A stretch of DNA of 64,000 nucleotides from Prevotella sp. UBA2456 (GCA_002342415.1 DDPY01000019.1:40557-104556), one strand, 5' to 3'. Counted from the first letter of the stretch, positions 15,248 to 23,460 are shown. Numbers and translations are program-made. Notes: generated by a model not told the origin, from the letters alone.

Positions 15248-16090
15248 ATGAGATATATTATTTCCATATTGGCCGTCATGGTGGCTCTTGCAGGACAAGC
15301 CCAGCAGCATAAGCAGCTCGTCATCCTGCATACGAACGATACCCACTCGCAGATTTTTCCGTTCAATCCTCAGCTGCCCGATACGCTGAAGGCCGGGCGA
15401 GGAGGATTCCTGCGCCGCATCGCTATGCTCAAGGAGGAGCGTGCCAAGCATCCCGACCTGCTATACTTCGACTCGGGTGATTTCTTCCAAGGGTCGGCAT
15501 TCTTCACCCTCTTCAGGGGCGAGGTGGAGGTGGGGCTGATGAACCAGATGGGCATCGATGCCGCCACCATCGGCAATCATGAGTTCGACAACGGACTGGA
15601 AGAGATGGCACGTGCGTTCCGGAAGGCTTCGTTCCCCATCGTCTGTGCCAACTACGATTTCACGGGTACGCCCGTTGAGGGACTCGTCAAACCTTACATT
15701 ATTATAAATAGGAATGGTGTGAAGATAGGTGTCTTCGGGGTGAGTCCTAAGTTGAAAGGGCTGGTTTCCGACAAGAACTGTGTGGGGGTCAAGTATCTGG
15801 ACCCCGCGCGGGTGGCGCTTGAGACAGCCACCATGCTGAAGAAGCAGAAGAAGTGCGATATGGTGGTCTGCATCTCGCACTTAGGCTGGAAGAGCAATCG
15901 CGGCGAGGACGACCTCTATATGATAAAAGGTTCGCGCAATATCGACCTCGTGCTGGGCGGACACACCCATACCTACTTCGACAAGCTGGAGTATGTGAAG
16001 AATATGGACGGACATCCCGTAGCCGTCGACCAGAATGGAAAGGGTGCCGGCTTTGTTGGCCGGATAGTTGTGGACCTGAAGTCCAAATAG
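15248..16090 (+). CDS. 5'-nucleotidase N-terminal metallophosphoesterase domain protein
   Basis: The 280-residue protein has a signal peptide (cleavage near AGQAQQ, residue 20) and all metal-ligand motifs of the calcineurin-like phosphoesterase half of 5'-nucleotidase: LHTNDTHS near 30, DSGDFFQGS near 77, GNHEFDNG near 113, a histidine in ISHLGWKS near 214 and GGHTHTY near 239. It ends right after this domain, so the substrate-specificity domain must come from another chain, most simply the lipoprotein upstream. Probable function is hydrolysis of extracellular nucleotides or related phosphoesters in the periplasm or on the cell surface. Confidence 0.9.
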   Translation: MRYIISILAVMVALAGQAQQHKQLVILHTNDTHSQIFPFNPQLPDTLKAGRGGFLRRIAMLKEERAKHPDLLYFDSGDFFQGSAFFTLFRGEVEVGLMNQMGIDAATIGNHEFDNGLEEMARAFRKASFPIVCANYDFTGTPVEGLVKPYIIINRNGVKIGVFGVSPKLKGLVSDKNCVGVKYLDPARVALETATMLKKQKKCDMVVCISHLGWKSNRGEDDLYMIKGSRNIDLVLGGHTHTYFDKLEYVKNMDGHPVAVDQNGKGAGFVGRIVVDLKSK

Positions 16091-16094
16091 CTGC

Positions 16095-16850
16095 TTATTC
16101 GAAGTAGAAGGTCAGCACTATCATCTTCGACTGCGCGCTGCTAACTGAACCCGCATAGGGCTTGAGGTTGGCATCGCGCAGTTCTTTTTTGTGGTTCTGG
16201 TCGAGCACATCGCCCAGGCCGAAGCAGAACTTCAGTTCGGGTATCAGCTTGAAGAAAGGCAGATAGAAGTCGCAGCCCAGACCAACCTCCACCATCGTGT
16301 TATAACGCTTCAGCCGGATGATGTCCGACTCGCTGCCCGTCAGGTTGATGCAGGGGTTGATGCCCGCCATCACGTAGACGCGGTGGTTGTTCCATCGCGG
16401 GGCGGCAAACTTCAGGTCGATGGGAAGCGACACATACGTGCTCTTCAGGTCCTGTGTCTGGCGAATCATGTTGCCTTGCTCGTCACGGCGGTTCCTATTC
16501 AGAAAGCTCAGATGCTTCGCTCCGAAGTGCATCTGCGGTGTGAAGCGCAGCGAGAAGTTGTCCGACAGGCGCCACTCTCCCAGCACGCCCACCGTGAAGC
16601 CCGGGTTCCACTTGTCGGCATCGCATAATATCAGCTCCTCGCTGGTGGTGCCGTCTTCGCTGACAATGGTTTGCGGACCCACATTCTCAAATTCGATGTC
16701 TTGCAGGTTCATGCCTACCAGTATGCCAAAGTGCAACTGGCGCAGGTCTATATAGGGCTTGTTCTGCACGCGGCGGTCCATCTGAGCCGTCGCTGACAGT
16801 GCGGCTGCAAGGACCAACAGCAGAGTGGAAATGGTTCTTTTCATATACAT
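16095..16850 (-). CDS. Outer-membrane beta-barrel protein, PorT family
   Basis: A 251-residue exported protein with a signal peptide (MKRTISTLLLVLAAALSATAQ) and alternating amphipathic strands ending in YFE, as in an eight-stranded outer-membrane barrel. The mature start (PYIDLRQLHFGILVGMNLQDIEFEN) resembles the PorT family, named for a protein of the type IX secretion and gliding apparatus. No other such genes are adjacent, and PorT-like barrels are numerous, so a secretion role is only possible. The start could be Met1 or Met3. It converges with the nucleotidase gene, leaving a 4-base gap. Confidence 0.75.
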   Translation of the reverse strand: MYMKRTISTLLLVLAAALSATAQMDRRVQNKPYIDLRQLHFGILVGMNLQDIEFENVGPQTIVSEDGTTSEELILCDADKWNPGFTVGVLGEWRLSDNFSLRFTPQMHFGAKHLSFLNRNRRDEQGNMIRQTQDLKSTYVSLPIDLKFAAPRWNNHRVYVMAGINPCINLTGSESDIIRLKRYNTMVEVGLGCDFYLPFFKLIPELKFCFGLGDVLDQNHKKELRDANLKPYAGSVSSAQSKMIVLTFYFE

Positions 16851-16922
16851 CTTTATAACGCTTCCTGTATGCGCTTTATTATTTCGATGTTGTATAAATT
16901 ATGCCTTAAAAGTGAAATAATC

Positions 16923-16938
16923 TACCTAAAATTAGGTA
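16923..16938. promoter_or_regulatory. Palindrome over the ferredoxin -33 region, possible operator
   Basis: TACCTAA (16923-16929) and TTAGGTA (16932-16938) form a perfect 7-base dyad with an AA centre. It covers the place where the -33 element for the -7 box at 16957-16964 should lie. A regulator of ferredoxin expression may bind here; none is identified. Confidence 0.45.
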
Positions 16939-16956
16939 TTATTCGAAAATATTGCT

Positions 16957-16964
16957 TACCTTTG
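16957..16964 (+). promoter_or_regulatory. -7 box (TACCTTTG) of the ferredoxin gene
   Basis: TACCTTTG at 16957-16964, 51 bases before the ferredoxin start. No TTTG is present at the usual -33 distance; that position is occupied by the palindrome at 16923-16938, which suggests activator dependence. Confidence 0.6.
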
Positions 16965-17015
16965 CGTCATCAAAAGTGAGTATTAACAGTATTAACAACT
17001 TAAATTTATAAGATT

Positions 17016-17183
17016 ATGGCATACGTAATTGGTGACGACTGCATCGCATGTGGAACATGTATCGATGAGTGCCCCGCAGGCGCTATCTCTGAGGGCGACA
17101 AGTATTCTATCAACCCCGATGTTTGCACAGAGTGCGGCACATGCGCTGACGTTTGTCCGTCAGAGGCAATCAGCCTTCCCTAA
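17016..17183 (+). CDS. 2[4Fe-4S] ferredoxin (55 residues)
   Basis: The frame from ATG 17016 to TAA 17181-17183 encodes a complete clostridial-type ferredoxin. Two cluster motifs are seen: C-IA-C-GT-C-IDE-CP near residues 9-19 and C-TE-C-GT-C-ADV-CP near 37-47, each CxxCxxCxxxCP. The protein carries low-potential electrons between enzymes such as pyruvate:ferredoxin oxidoreductase and hydrogenases in anaerobes. It is single-gene, with its own promoter and a strong terminator at 17214-17248. Confidence 0.96.
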   Translation: MAYVIGDDCIACGTCIDECPAGAISEGDKYSINPDVCTECGTCADVCPSEAISLP

Positions 17184-17213
17184 GGAATAAGCTGATTTAT
17201 GTGGTTAAAAAGG

Positions 17214-17248
17214 GTGGGCGTTCCTTCGGGAGCGCCCACTTCACTTTT
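17214..17248 (+). terminator. Intrinsic terminator of the ferredoxin gene
   Basis: An 11-base stem (GTGGGCGTTCC at 17214-17224 with GGAGCGCCCAC at 17229-17239, one G-T pair) closed by a TTCG tetraloop and followed by TTCACTTTT. Confidence 0.85.
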
Positions 17249-17274
17249 CTTATATTCCGTCCGCAGGGGGGATT

Positions 17275-18126
17275 TTACTTGACCTGAATGACCAGATAGC
17301 GGCTTGTAGACCAGAACTGCGACGGATTCTCGATGCGCAGCACATACTGCTTGTTGGCATCCTGCTCCAGACGGTAGCTGCCTGCGGGGTGCGAGGTCAG
17401 CAACTTGGCCGAACGGCTGTAGAGCTTGATCTCCTTGTCAACACGGATGTCAATCTTGGTGAAGTAGTCCTGATTGAAGTTAGAGCGGAGCACCTCGCCG
17501 TCCTCGATGATACGCTGTTCCTTGAGTTCCTTCTTGGTGCCGAAGACAAACCATGCTGTGTTCAGCTGCTTGTCTTGGGTCGAGATGGTCTGCGACTTCT
17601 GGGTAGACTCCTCCGCCAGTGTGGCCACATTGGTCTCCAGGTCTGTTACCTGTGTCGACAGCTCGGTAATCTGGATGTTCTTTGCCTCCAGCTCGGCCAT
17701 CAGCGACTTGATCTGCGTGTCCTTCTCCTCCAGCTGCTTGGTCAGGTTGTCAAGTGTGCGGCGCAGCTGGTCGCCCTTCACTGAACTCTGGCGCAGCTGG
17801 TTGCGCAACTTGTTAATCAACTCGCGGTTCTGCTGCATGGTCTGCTGAATGAACTGCATGTTCTCGTTGATGCGCTCCTTCATGCTGGCACCCTCGCCCT
17901 GACGGGCCACGCTCACCCGGTCCTCAGCGGCATTGATAGCACGGAAGCCTTCCTCAATGTCGTTGAAGGTGGCCATCATGTCGTTGATCTCGTTGTCCTT
18001 TTGCACGATGATACGGTTCAGCGAGTCACGCTCCTGAGCCACCAGCAAGTCGGTAGACTGCTGGCTCTTCTGATTGCAGGCGGTCAGAGCCGTCATGCAC
18101 ATTGCAAATACAAAAAGCTTTTTCAT
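17275..18126 (-). CDS. Coiled-coil lipoprotein of unknown function
   Basis: A 283-residue protein with a lipoprotein signal ending LTAC (cysteine at residue 17). Residues from about 30 to 190 have the heptad pattern of a long coiled coil (for example RELINKLRNQLRQ, LDNLTKQLEEKDTQIKSL). The remainder is a compact domain (KELKEQRIIEDGEVL; SYRLEQDANKQYVLRIENPSQFW cut short here as SYRLEQDANKQY). It is probably anchored in the outer membrane and reaches across the periplasm. No enzyme motif is seen. Its position between ferredoxin and rsmI gives no functional clue. Confidence 0.8.
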   Translation of the reverse strand: MKKLFVFAMCMTALTACNQKSQQSTDLLVAQERDSLNRIIVQKDNEINDMMATFNDIEEGFRAINAAEDRVSVARQGEGASMKERINENMQFIQQTMQQNRELINKLRNQLRQSSVKGDQLRRTLDNLTKQLEEKDTQIKSLMAELEAKNIQITELSTQVTDLETNVATLAEESTQKSQTISTQDKQLNTAWFVFGTKKELKEQRIIEDGEVLRSNFNQDYFTKIDIRVDKEIKLYSRSAKLLTSHPAGSYRLEQDANKQYVLRIENPSQFWSTSRYLVIQVK

Positions 18127-18150
18127 TTACTTTATTTTTAATTCTTAATT

Positions 18151-18203
18151 ACTCTCAACTCTCAACTGTCAATTGTCAACTCTCAACTGTCAACTCTCCA
18201 CTC
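18151..18203. repeat. Heptanucleotide tandem tract (TCAACTC/TCAACTG)
   Basis: About seven 7-base units of TCAACTC, TCAACTG and TCAATTG fill the gap between the coiled-coil lipoprotein gene and the stop codon of rsmI, which the tract just touches. Confidence 0.75.
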
Positions 18204-18876
18204 AGTCCCCCTTTCCCGCTACGACAATCACGAACTCGCCTCTTGGCTCGTGCTCGGTGAAGTGGGCAATAGCCTCCTCCAGTGTGCCGCGGACACTCTC
18301 TTCGTGCACCTTTGAAATCTCGCGGCAAACGCTGACTTCGCGATCCTTGCCAAAGACTTCGCTAAACTGCTGCAGCGTTTTCAGCACACGGTAGGGCGAC
18401 TCGTAGAATACCATCGTGCGGCTTTCGTCGGCCAGATTTTGTATCTTCGTCTGGCGCCCCTTCTTCTGGGGCAGGAATCCTTCGAAACAGAAACGGTCGC
18501 AGGGCAGGCCGCTCGACACCAGTGCAGGCACAAAGGCTGTAGCGCCAGGCAGCGTCTGTACTTCTATGCCGGCACGGACAGCCTCGCGCACCAGAAAGAA
18601 TCCCGGGTCTGAGATGCCGGGGGTCCCCGCATCGCTCACCAAGGCAATGGTCTGACCAGCCCGCAGGCGCTCGACCACCGAAGCCGAAGTGCCGTGCTCG
18701 TTGAACTTATGGTGAGACATCAGGCGCTGCTCAATGCCGAAATGCTTCAGCAGGATGCCTGATGTACGGGTATCCTCTGCCAGCACCAAGTCGGCCTCTT
18801 TCAGTACTCTGATGGCGCGAAGTGTCATGTCCTCCATATTGCCCACAGGCGTGGGTACAATATATAATATTCCCAT
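18202..18876 (-). CDS. rsmI: 16S rRNA 2'-O-ribose C1402 methyltransferase
   Basis: From MGILYIVPTPVGNMEDMTLRAI the protein is 224 residues. SAM-binding and family motifs are plain: TPVGNMEDMTLRA near 8-20, AEDTRTSGILLKH near 33-45, SDAGTPGISDPGF near 81-93, LPGATAFVPALVSSGLP near 108-124 and YESPYRV near 155. With RsmH it modifies C1402 in the ribosomal P site. The frame reaches upstream to 18930, but those residues come from a tandem repeat; a minus-strand TAATTTTG at 18885-18892 sits only 8 bases before the chosen ATG. Confidence 0.94.
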   Translation of the reverse strand: MGILYIVPTPVGNMEDMTLRAIRVLKEADLVLAEDTRTSGILLKHFGIEQRLMSHHKFNEHGTSASVVERLRAGQTIALVSDAGTPGISDPGFFLVREAVRAGIEVQTLPGATAFVPALVSSGLPCDRFCFEGFLPQKKGRQTKIQNLADESRTMVFYESPYRVLKTLQQFSEVFGKDREVSVCREISKVHEESVRGTLEEAIAHFTEHEPRGEFVIVVAGKGD

Positions 18877-18884
18877 TTCGGATG

Positions 18885-18892
18885 CAAAATTA
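18885..18892 (-). promoter_or_regulatory. -7 box (TAATTTTG) of rsmI
   Basis: CAAAATTA at 18885-18892 reads TAATTTTG on the minus strand and ends 8 bases before the rsmI ATG, which would leave an almost leaderless mRNA. A -33 element is not evident; the region upstream is a heptanucleotide tract. Confidence 0.5.
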
Positions 18893-18903
18893 CGAAAATC
18901 ATC

Positions 18904-19003
18904 GAACATTGAACATCGAACATGGAGCATTATTTAGGCAATTAGTTTATTTTAACTTTCTCGAGTGCAAAAAATACTCAGTGTTCCATGTTCCATGTTC
19001 CAT
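18904..19003. repeat. Two heptanucleotide tracts between rsmI and tdk (GAACATN; GTTCCAT)
   Basis: GAACATT, GAACATC, GAACATG and GAGCATT follow each other at 18904-18931, and GTTCCAT is repeated three times at 18983-19003. The two tracts are roughly inverted with respect to each other and flank the divergent starts of rsmI and tdk. Confidence 0.7.
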
Positions 19004-19011
19004 AAAATAAC

Positions 19012-19019
19012 TACCTTTG
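19012..19019 (+). promoter_or_regulatory. -7 box (TACCTTTG) of tdk
   Basis: TACCTTTG at 19012-19019 ends five bases before the ATG at 19025, so the transcript should be leaderless or nearly so. No TTTG lies 20 bases upstream. Confidence 0.6.
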
Positions 19020-19024
19020 CACGC

Positions 19025-19627
19025 ATGATGACAGAAAATATTTCGGGCGAGGCTCATCGCCCAGGCAGAATAGAAGTAGTTTGCGGCTCGATGTTCTCGG
19101 GCAAGACCGAGGAACTCATCCGTCGCCTCCGCCGTGCCCAGTTTGCCCGCCAGCGTGTGGAAATCTTCAAGCCCGCCATCGACACCCGCTATAGCGACGA
19201 GGAGGTGGTGAGCCACGACCATAACGCCATTCCCTCAACACCTATCGACTCCTCGGCAAGCATCCTCCTGCTGTCTTCCGACATTGATGTGGTGGGAATC
19301 GATGAGGCCCAGTTTTTCGACGACGGGCTGGTAGAGGTCTGTTCCCAGCTGGCCTATCGGGGTGTGCGCGTCATCGTGGCTGGACTCGATATGGACTATC
19401 GTGGTGTCCCCTTCGGCCCGATGCCGGCCCTCTGCGCCATTGCCGACGAGGTAGTCAAGGTGCATGCCATCTGTGTACGTTGCGGCAATCTGGCATACGT
19501 CAGTCACCGCACGGTAGACAACGACCATCGCGTCCTGCTGGGCGAGACGCAGGAGTACGAACCCCTCTGTCGCGACTGTTACCAGCGCGCCATCCAGGCA
19601 GAAAAAGCCAGGAAGACAGAAGGGTAG
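19025..19627 (+). CDS. tdk: Thymidine kinase
   Basis: A 200-residue type II thymidine kinase that phosphorylates thymidine in nucleotide salvage. The P-loop GSMFSGKT is at residues 21-28, the Walker B-like DEAQFFDDGL near 95, and zinc ligands are supplied by CVRCGN and CRDCYQ in the lasso domain near 150 and 185. The longer frame from 18965 begins within the GTTCCAT repeat, upstream of the -7 box, so translation should start at 19025 or 19028 (MMTEN). Confidence 0.95.
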   Translation: MMTENISGEAHRPGRIEVVCGSMFSGKTEELIRRLRRAQFARQRVEIFKPAIDTRYSDEEVVSHDHNAIPSTPIDSSASILLLSSDIDVVGIDEAQFFDDGLVEVCSQLAYRGVRVIVAGLDMDYRGVPFGPMPALCAIADEVVKVHAICVRCGNLAYVSHRTVDNDHRVLLGETQEYEPLCRDCYQRAIQAEKARKTEG

Positions 19628-19690
19628 GGGCTGGTGGTGCACAAAAGATGGCGGTCAAAACAGTAAAAAGCTAAAAAACATCCCAATAAA

Positions 19691-19722
19691 TTTGGCAATC
19701 TCAAAAAAACATCGTACCTTTG
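19691..19722 (+). promoter_or_regulatory. Promoter of tRNA-Lys
   Basis: TTTG at 19691-19694 and TACCTTTG at 19715-19722 are exactly 20 bases apart, 44 bases before the mature 5' end of the tRNA. Confidence 0.8.
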
Positions 19723-19766
19723 CAGCCGATTTCCAAGAAATCGCCCGATATAGCTTTTTCGGGACT

Positions 19767-19842
19767 GATCCGCTAGCTCAGTTGGTAGAGCACAACACTT
19801 TTAATGTTGGGGTCTTGGGTTCGAGCCCCAAGCGGATCACCA
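19767..19842 (+). tRNA. tRNA-Lys (anticodon UUU)
   Basis: A complete cloverleaf: acceptor GATCCGC (19767-19773) pairs with GCGGATC before ACCA; D-arm GCTC...GAGC; anticodon arm CAACA-CTTTTAA-TGTTG with anticodon TTT; T-arm TTGGG-TTCGAGC-CCCAA. The CCA end is encoded (19840-19842). It stands alone with its own promoter. Confidence 0.97.
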
Positions 19843-19938
19843 GTACCACGTCAAGGGAGCCGTTCAGGTTCCTTTTTTTCTGGAATGAGTCCATACTTTT
19901 TGCTCAGCCCTCATTCTTTTTGGAGTTTTTCCATTCTA

Positions 19939-21090
19939 TCACTTTCTCTGCTCCTGCTGAGCCTTGCCCGCAGCCTTCATCCAGCCCGTCACCGTCTGCC
20001 CTGTCTGCTGCTTGAAGGCATTACTGAAAGTGCGATAATTGCGGAAACCGCTCTCCAAGGCTAACTGCTGGGCGGTGAAGGGATTCTGAGCGGCTACAGC
20101 CTTGCGGTAAAGTTCCATGAAGTGGTGGATGCGCAGGCTGTTGATGTAGGCATTGTATGTGATGCCCTGCTGTGAGAAATACTGGCTGAGATAGTAGCGG
20201 TTGGTACCAATCGCCTTGGCAAGCAGTATGGCGGTCAGGTCGTACTGCAGATAGAGCTGCGTGTCTATGCAATGCCGCTGCAGCATGGGGCCGATGGTGT
20301 CGGTGAGGTTTTGAGGTTTTGAGGCGGCAGGGCTCTCGGGTGATGTCTCCCCGGCACCCGAGAGCAGGGAAGGATCGGTACCCGATACCGTATGGGAGCT
20401 CAAGTCGCTTAGTGTCTCTACGCGCCACAAGAGAAAGCAGACGAGAATCATGCTGTTCAGCTGTGTGATGTATTTGTAAGTCACGCCGTGAGGGTCTAAT
20501 GTGTAGATGCCGAAAAACGACATGATGACTGCCAGCACCAAGAGGCTCTGCCATATCTCTTTATGCTCCAGGTCGGCATAGTTGTCGCACAGCCAGTGCC
20601 CGTATCGTCGCACCTCACGAACCATGTATGCTATCAGGCCGATACCCATCAGCAGATAATAGGCATATAATGCCGGCAAAAGGTCAATGCTTCGTGAAAT
20701 CGCACACATCGTTGTGATGGCAGCGAGCGGTGCCACCATCAGGAAGGCTGGCCACGCGGGACGCCTGCGGTCTTGCAGCATGGAGAACAATACTGTTATC
20801 CCGAAGGGTACGAATGTCATGAAGTCGAGCGTAGCACCTACAAAGGTGGCCTGCAAGGCATCTTCGGGCGAGGGAAGGTATAATTCAGGCAAATACCACA
20901 CGTGGCTCAGCGTCATGCTGGCAAAGAAGGCAGCCGTCCACCGGCGTAGCCGCACCGGCGACGTGACGTCGGGAGCAATGGCATTGCTACGGCGCAGCAG
21001 CAGATAGCAGCAGGCTATCAGCGACAACATGGCAGCGGCTCCGTAGAGCATCATATAAAGAAAGTCTTCTTGTATGGGTTGATCGTGCAT
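19939..21090 (-). CDS. Membrane-bound AraC-family transcriptional regulator
   Basis: The 383-residue protein joins an amino-terminal membrane domain of about seven spans (residues 10 to 235) to a cytoplasmic AraC-type helix-turn-helix pair at about 285-375 (TAILLAKAIGTNRYYLSQYFSQQG, shown as LAKAIGTNRYYLSQYF, and FTAQQLALESGFRNYRTF). The second helix signature SGFRNYRTFSNAFKQQTG is typical. The membrane part may sense an envelope or extracellular cue and the protein then binds DNA while still anchored. Its target is not obvious; no divergent gene shares its promoter. The amidohydrolase gene lies upstream on the same strand. Confidence 0.88.
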   Translation of the reverse strand: MHDQPIQEDFLYMMLYGAAAMLSLIACCYLLLRRSNAIAPDVTSPVRLRRWTAAFFASMTLSHVWYLPELYLPSPEDALQATFVGATLDFMTFVPFGITVLFSMLQDRRRPAWPAFLMVAPLAAITTMCAISRSIDLLPALYAYYLLMGIGLIAYMVREVRRYGHWLCDNYADLEHKEIWQSLLVLAVIMSFFGIYTLDPHGVTYKYITQLNSMILVCFLLWRVETLSDLSSHTVSGTDPSLLSGAGETSPESPAASKPQNLTDTIGPMLQRHCIDTQLYLQYDLTAILLAKAIGTNRYYLSQYFSQQGITYNAYINSLRIHHFMELYRKAVAAQNPFTAQQLALESGFRNYRTFSNAFKQQTGQTVTGWMKAAGKAQQEQRK

Positions 21091-21116
21091 AATGATTGGT
21101 CTTTCTATTATTTCCG

Positions 21117-21124
21117 CAAAGGTA
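21117..21124 (-). promoter_or_regulatory. -7 box (TACCTTTG) of the membrane AraC regulator
   Basis: CAAAGGTA at 21117-21124 is TACCTTTG on the minus strand, 26 bases before the ATG at 21088-21090. The -33 element is weak (CAA at 21137-21139). Confidence 0.55.
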
Positions 21125-21175
21125 CGAAAAAAAGATCAATAGTGCGCTATCTCCCTGCAAGTTTTTTGTTGACGA

Positions 21176-21215
21176 AACAGCCATCAACTTACATTCAGTT
21201 GATGGCTGTTTTTCT
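21176..21215. terminator. Long hairpin, probable terminator after the amidohydrolase gene
   Basis: A perfect 14-base stem (AACAGCCATCAACT at 21176-21189, its complement at 21197-21210) with the 7-base loop TACATTC. A T-rich TTTCTC follows on the plus side; on the minus strand, where termination is expected, the U-tract is poor. Confidence 0.65.
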
Positions 21216-21234
21216 CATTAGCGCACAGATTCCC

Positions 21235-23013
21235 TTACATCGAGAACATCTTCTTGCCCTCGAAGTAGGTGGCTGTAGGCTTGGTGTTGTGAATCTGGTT
21301 CACCGGACAGGTCAGCACATCCTGGTTGAGTAGCAGGAAGTCGGCAAACTTGCCTGTCTTGATGCTCCCTCGCTCATCCTCGATGAACATCTGCTTGGCG
21401 CAGTTGATGGTCAGGGCGGTGAGTGCCTGCTCGCGGGTGACGAGCTCTTCAGTCCACAGCGGGGTTCCGTTCTCAGACCAGAGTACCCCCGTCACGGCTA
21501 TCTCCATGATGCCGAACGGATCGTCGGGACTGCCGCTCAATGCTGGATAATCGGAGTGGATGGTGGCGGGGATGCCATAGTCGAAGTACGACTTAAAGGG
21601 ATACGCCTTGTCTTCATAGCCGACTGGGGTCATGCCATGCTCCCGAATATACTCAACTGCTCCTGTAGGGAAGTGGTGCCAGGTGACGCCCGAGGTGACA
21701 TAGATGTTATGCTGTGCCATGCGCTTATAGTCGGCTTCATCCACGTTGCGCACGTGGACGAGCGTATTGCGCATCTCGTCCTTTCCGCCATTGACGAAGG
21801 CATTGACCACCTGGGTGACTCCCTTGTTGCCCATTACGTGTATGTGGATGGTCAGCCCCTGGGCATTAGCCTTGCGTGTCAGCTCTGTCACTTCCTGTTC
21901 CGTCCAGTTGGCTATGCCTTGGTGACCGTCGGGATAGAGCGGGTCCACAATGGCGGTACCGGCTTCCACGCCGCCGTCGAAGAGCAGCTTGATCCATCTC
22001 GGAATGACGCGCGTGGATGCAAATTTCTTGGCATCGACAGCTCTGGCCAACGCCTCGTCCATATCCATCCAGCTCTCAATCTCGTAGGGCAGACCCATCA
22101 CGAAGTGCAGGTTGCCGGCCTTGTCCATTTGCTGGGCTGCCTGATAGTAGTTGGTATTCACAAAGTAGTTGCCCCATCCGCCGTGATACATGGTATAGCC
22201 TACTGACAGCATGTATTTTTCAATCTCTGCCAGGTTGGCTGTGGCGATATCGAGGGTGTAGAGGTTGTCATTGTCCAGGAAGGAGCGCAGGTAGGTCTGG
22301 GCCTGCTCCTTCACCAGTCCGGTAGGCATACCGTTGGCATCGGTCACAATCTCGCCGCCGCGAAGGGTGGTCTTGCCGGCACTGCCGTCTTCGTTGATGA
22401 TGCCGGCCTTCTTCAGTAGAATGGTGTTGGCCAGTGCCTTGTGGCACTCCTCGTCGAGCATATATATGGGGATGTCGCTGCAGATGGCATCCAGGTCCTG
22501 ACGGGTAGGCATGTTGGCTTCGAGGCTTTGGAGTCGCCAGCCTTGGCCGAAGATAGACGTGGCACCCTCAGTCCTAGCCTTCTTGACAGCCTCCTTTATT
22601 TTCTTCAGAAATTGTTCCGTATCGTCCTGCAAGTTGAACATCGTGCCAATACTCTTGAGGGCATAGCCCAGCATATAGTGGGAGTGGCCGTTGCCGCAGC
22701 CGGGCATCACCAGACCTTTGCCGCTGTAGTCTACCACCTCGGTCTTGCCTGTCTGAATGTAGGCTTCGGCTCCCTTCTTGTCACCCACGTAAACGTATTT
22801 ACCGTCTTTCACGGCCAATGCCTCTGCCATCTGATTGTTCTCTGCTGTGAAGATTTTGCCATAGACCACAAGGTCGGCACTGTTGCTTACGGTGTTGCTG
22901 TTGTTTTTGTCGTCTTTGCAGCCGGCCATCATGCATGTGGAGGCAACAGTACTCACGACGGCAATGTCTGATAGCATTTTCTTCATCATGTTCTTGATTT
23001 TTGCTTGTTTCAT
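21235..23013 (-). CDS. Exported lipoprotein amidohydrolase (YtcJ-like, amidohydrolase 3 family)
   Basis: From MKQAKIKNMMKKMLS (ATG at 23011-23013) the product is 592 residues with a lipoprotein signal ending MMAGC (cysteine near residue 32). The urease-superfamily metal site begins with GNGHSHY near 108-114, and later ligands lie in HIHVMGNKG near 400 and HSDYPALSGSPDDPFG near 510. YtcJ-like enzymes hydrolyse amide or N-acyl bonds; substrates are rarely known. Export in lipidated form is notable for this family. The frame upstream of residue 1 reads through the promoter region and is unlikely to be translated. Confidence 0.87.
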   Translation of the reverse strand: MKQAKIKNMMKKMLSDIAVVSTVASTCMMAGCKDDKNNSNTVSNSADLVVYGKIFTAENNQMAEALAVKDGKYVYVGDKKGAEAYIQTGKTEVVDYSGKGLVMPGCGNGHSHYMLGYALKSIGTMFNLQDDTEQFLKKIKEAVKKARTEGATSIFGQGWRLQSLEANMPTRQDLDAICSDIPIYMLDEECHKALANTILLKKAGIINEDGSAGKTTLRGGEIVTDANGMPTGLVKEQAQTYLRSFLDNDNLYTLDIATANLAEIEKYMLSVGYTMYHGGWGNYFVNTNYYQAAQQMDKAGNLHFVMGLPYEIESWMDMDEALARAVDAKKFASTRVIPRWIKLLFDGGVEAGTAIVDPLYPDGHQGIANWTEQEVTELTRKANAQGLTIHIHVMGNKGVTQVVNAFVNGGKDEMRNTLVHVRNVDEADYKRMAQHNIYVTSGVTWHHFPTGAVEYIREHGMTPVGYEDKAYPFKSYFDYGIPATIHSDYPALSGSPDDPFGIMEIAVTGVLWSENGTPLWTEELVTREQALTALTINCAKQMFIEDERGSIKTGKFADFLLLNQDVLTCPVNQIHNTKPTATYFEGKKMFSM

Positions 23014-23088
23014 TGATTCTTTTGTTTTTTTTAAATATAATTGGATATTAAGCATTCGTCTGGCAAAATTAGCACTTTCCAGCAAAAA

Positions 23089-23123
23089 AAGAATCACGGC
23101 TCAGGTCGTGAACCGTGATTCTT
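23089..23123 (-). terminator. Intrinsic terminator reading on the minus strand
   Basis: AAGAATCACGG (23089-23099) and CCGTGATTCTT (23113-23123) form a perfect 11-base stem. On the minus strand the hairpin is followed by seven U. It would shield the amidohydrolase gene from transcription entering from the right. Confidence 0.75.
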
Positions 23124-23184
23124 GCAGATTTTACCACTATTTTTGCAGTTTTTTCCATTCTATGTAGTGCTCTGTAAGCGTGCC

Positions 23185-23282
23185 TTATTGTTCAATAACC
23201 TGCCCTTATTGCTCAATAAGCGGTCTTTATCACTAAATAAGCGGCCCTTATTGCTCAATAACCTGCCCTTATTGACCAAGCA
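23185..23282. repeat. Degenerate tandem repeat of CCCTTATTGCTCAATAA units
   Basis: About five copies of a 17-24 base unit (CTTATTGTTCAATAACCTGCC, CTTATTGCTCAATAAGCGG, and variants), each containing the dyad TTATTG...CAATAA. Part of a 600-base region without genes. Confidence 0.6.
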
Positions 23283-23290
23283 TCGTGACC

Positions 23291-23375
23291 TGTCACCCTC
23301 CTGTCACCCTTGTCACCCTATAAAAACAGGGTGCAGCCCTTTGTACATCGGCATTCTGACACCCTGACATCCTAA
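23291..23375. repeat. TGTCACCCT repeats with dispersed palindromic repeat, copy 2
   Basis: TGTCACCCT occurs three times (23291, 23302, 23311), the last entering a hairpin CACCCT...AGGGTG (23314-23333), directly followed by the core CAGCCCTTTGTACATCGG (23334-23351) shared with the elements at 10.6 and 38.4-38.6 kb. Confidence 0.6.
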
Positions 23376-23460
23376 AATGCAAAACTTTATGTGTAAAACG
23401 CCAAATACAGGGCATCATACAGCCGTTTTTTCTGGAACGCATCCTAACACTTTCTCCGCC

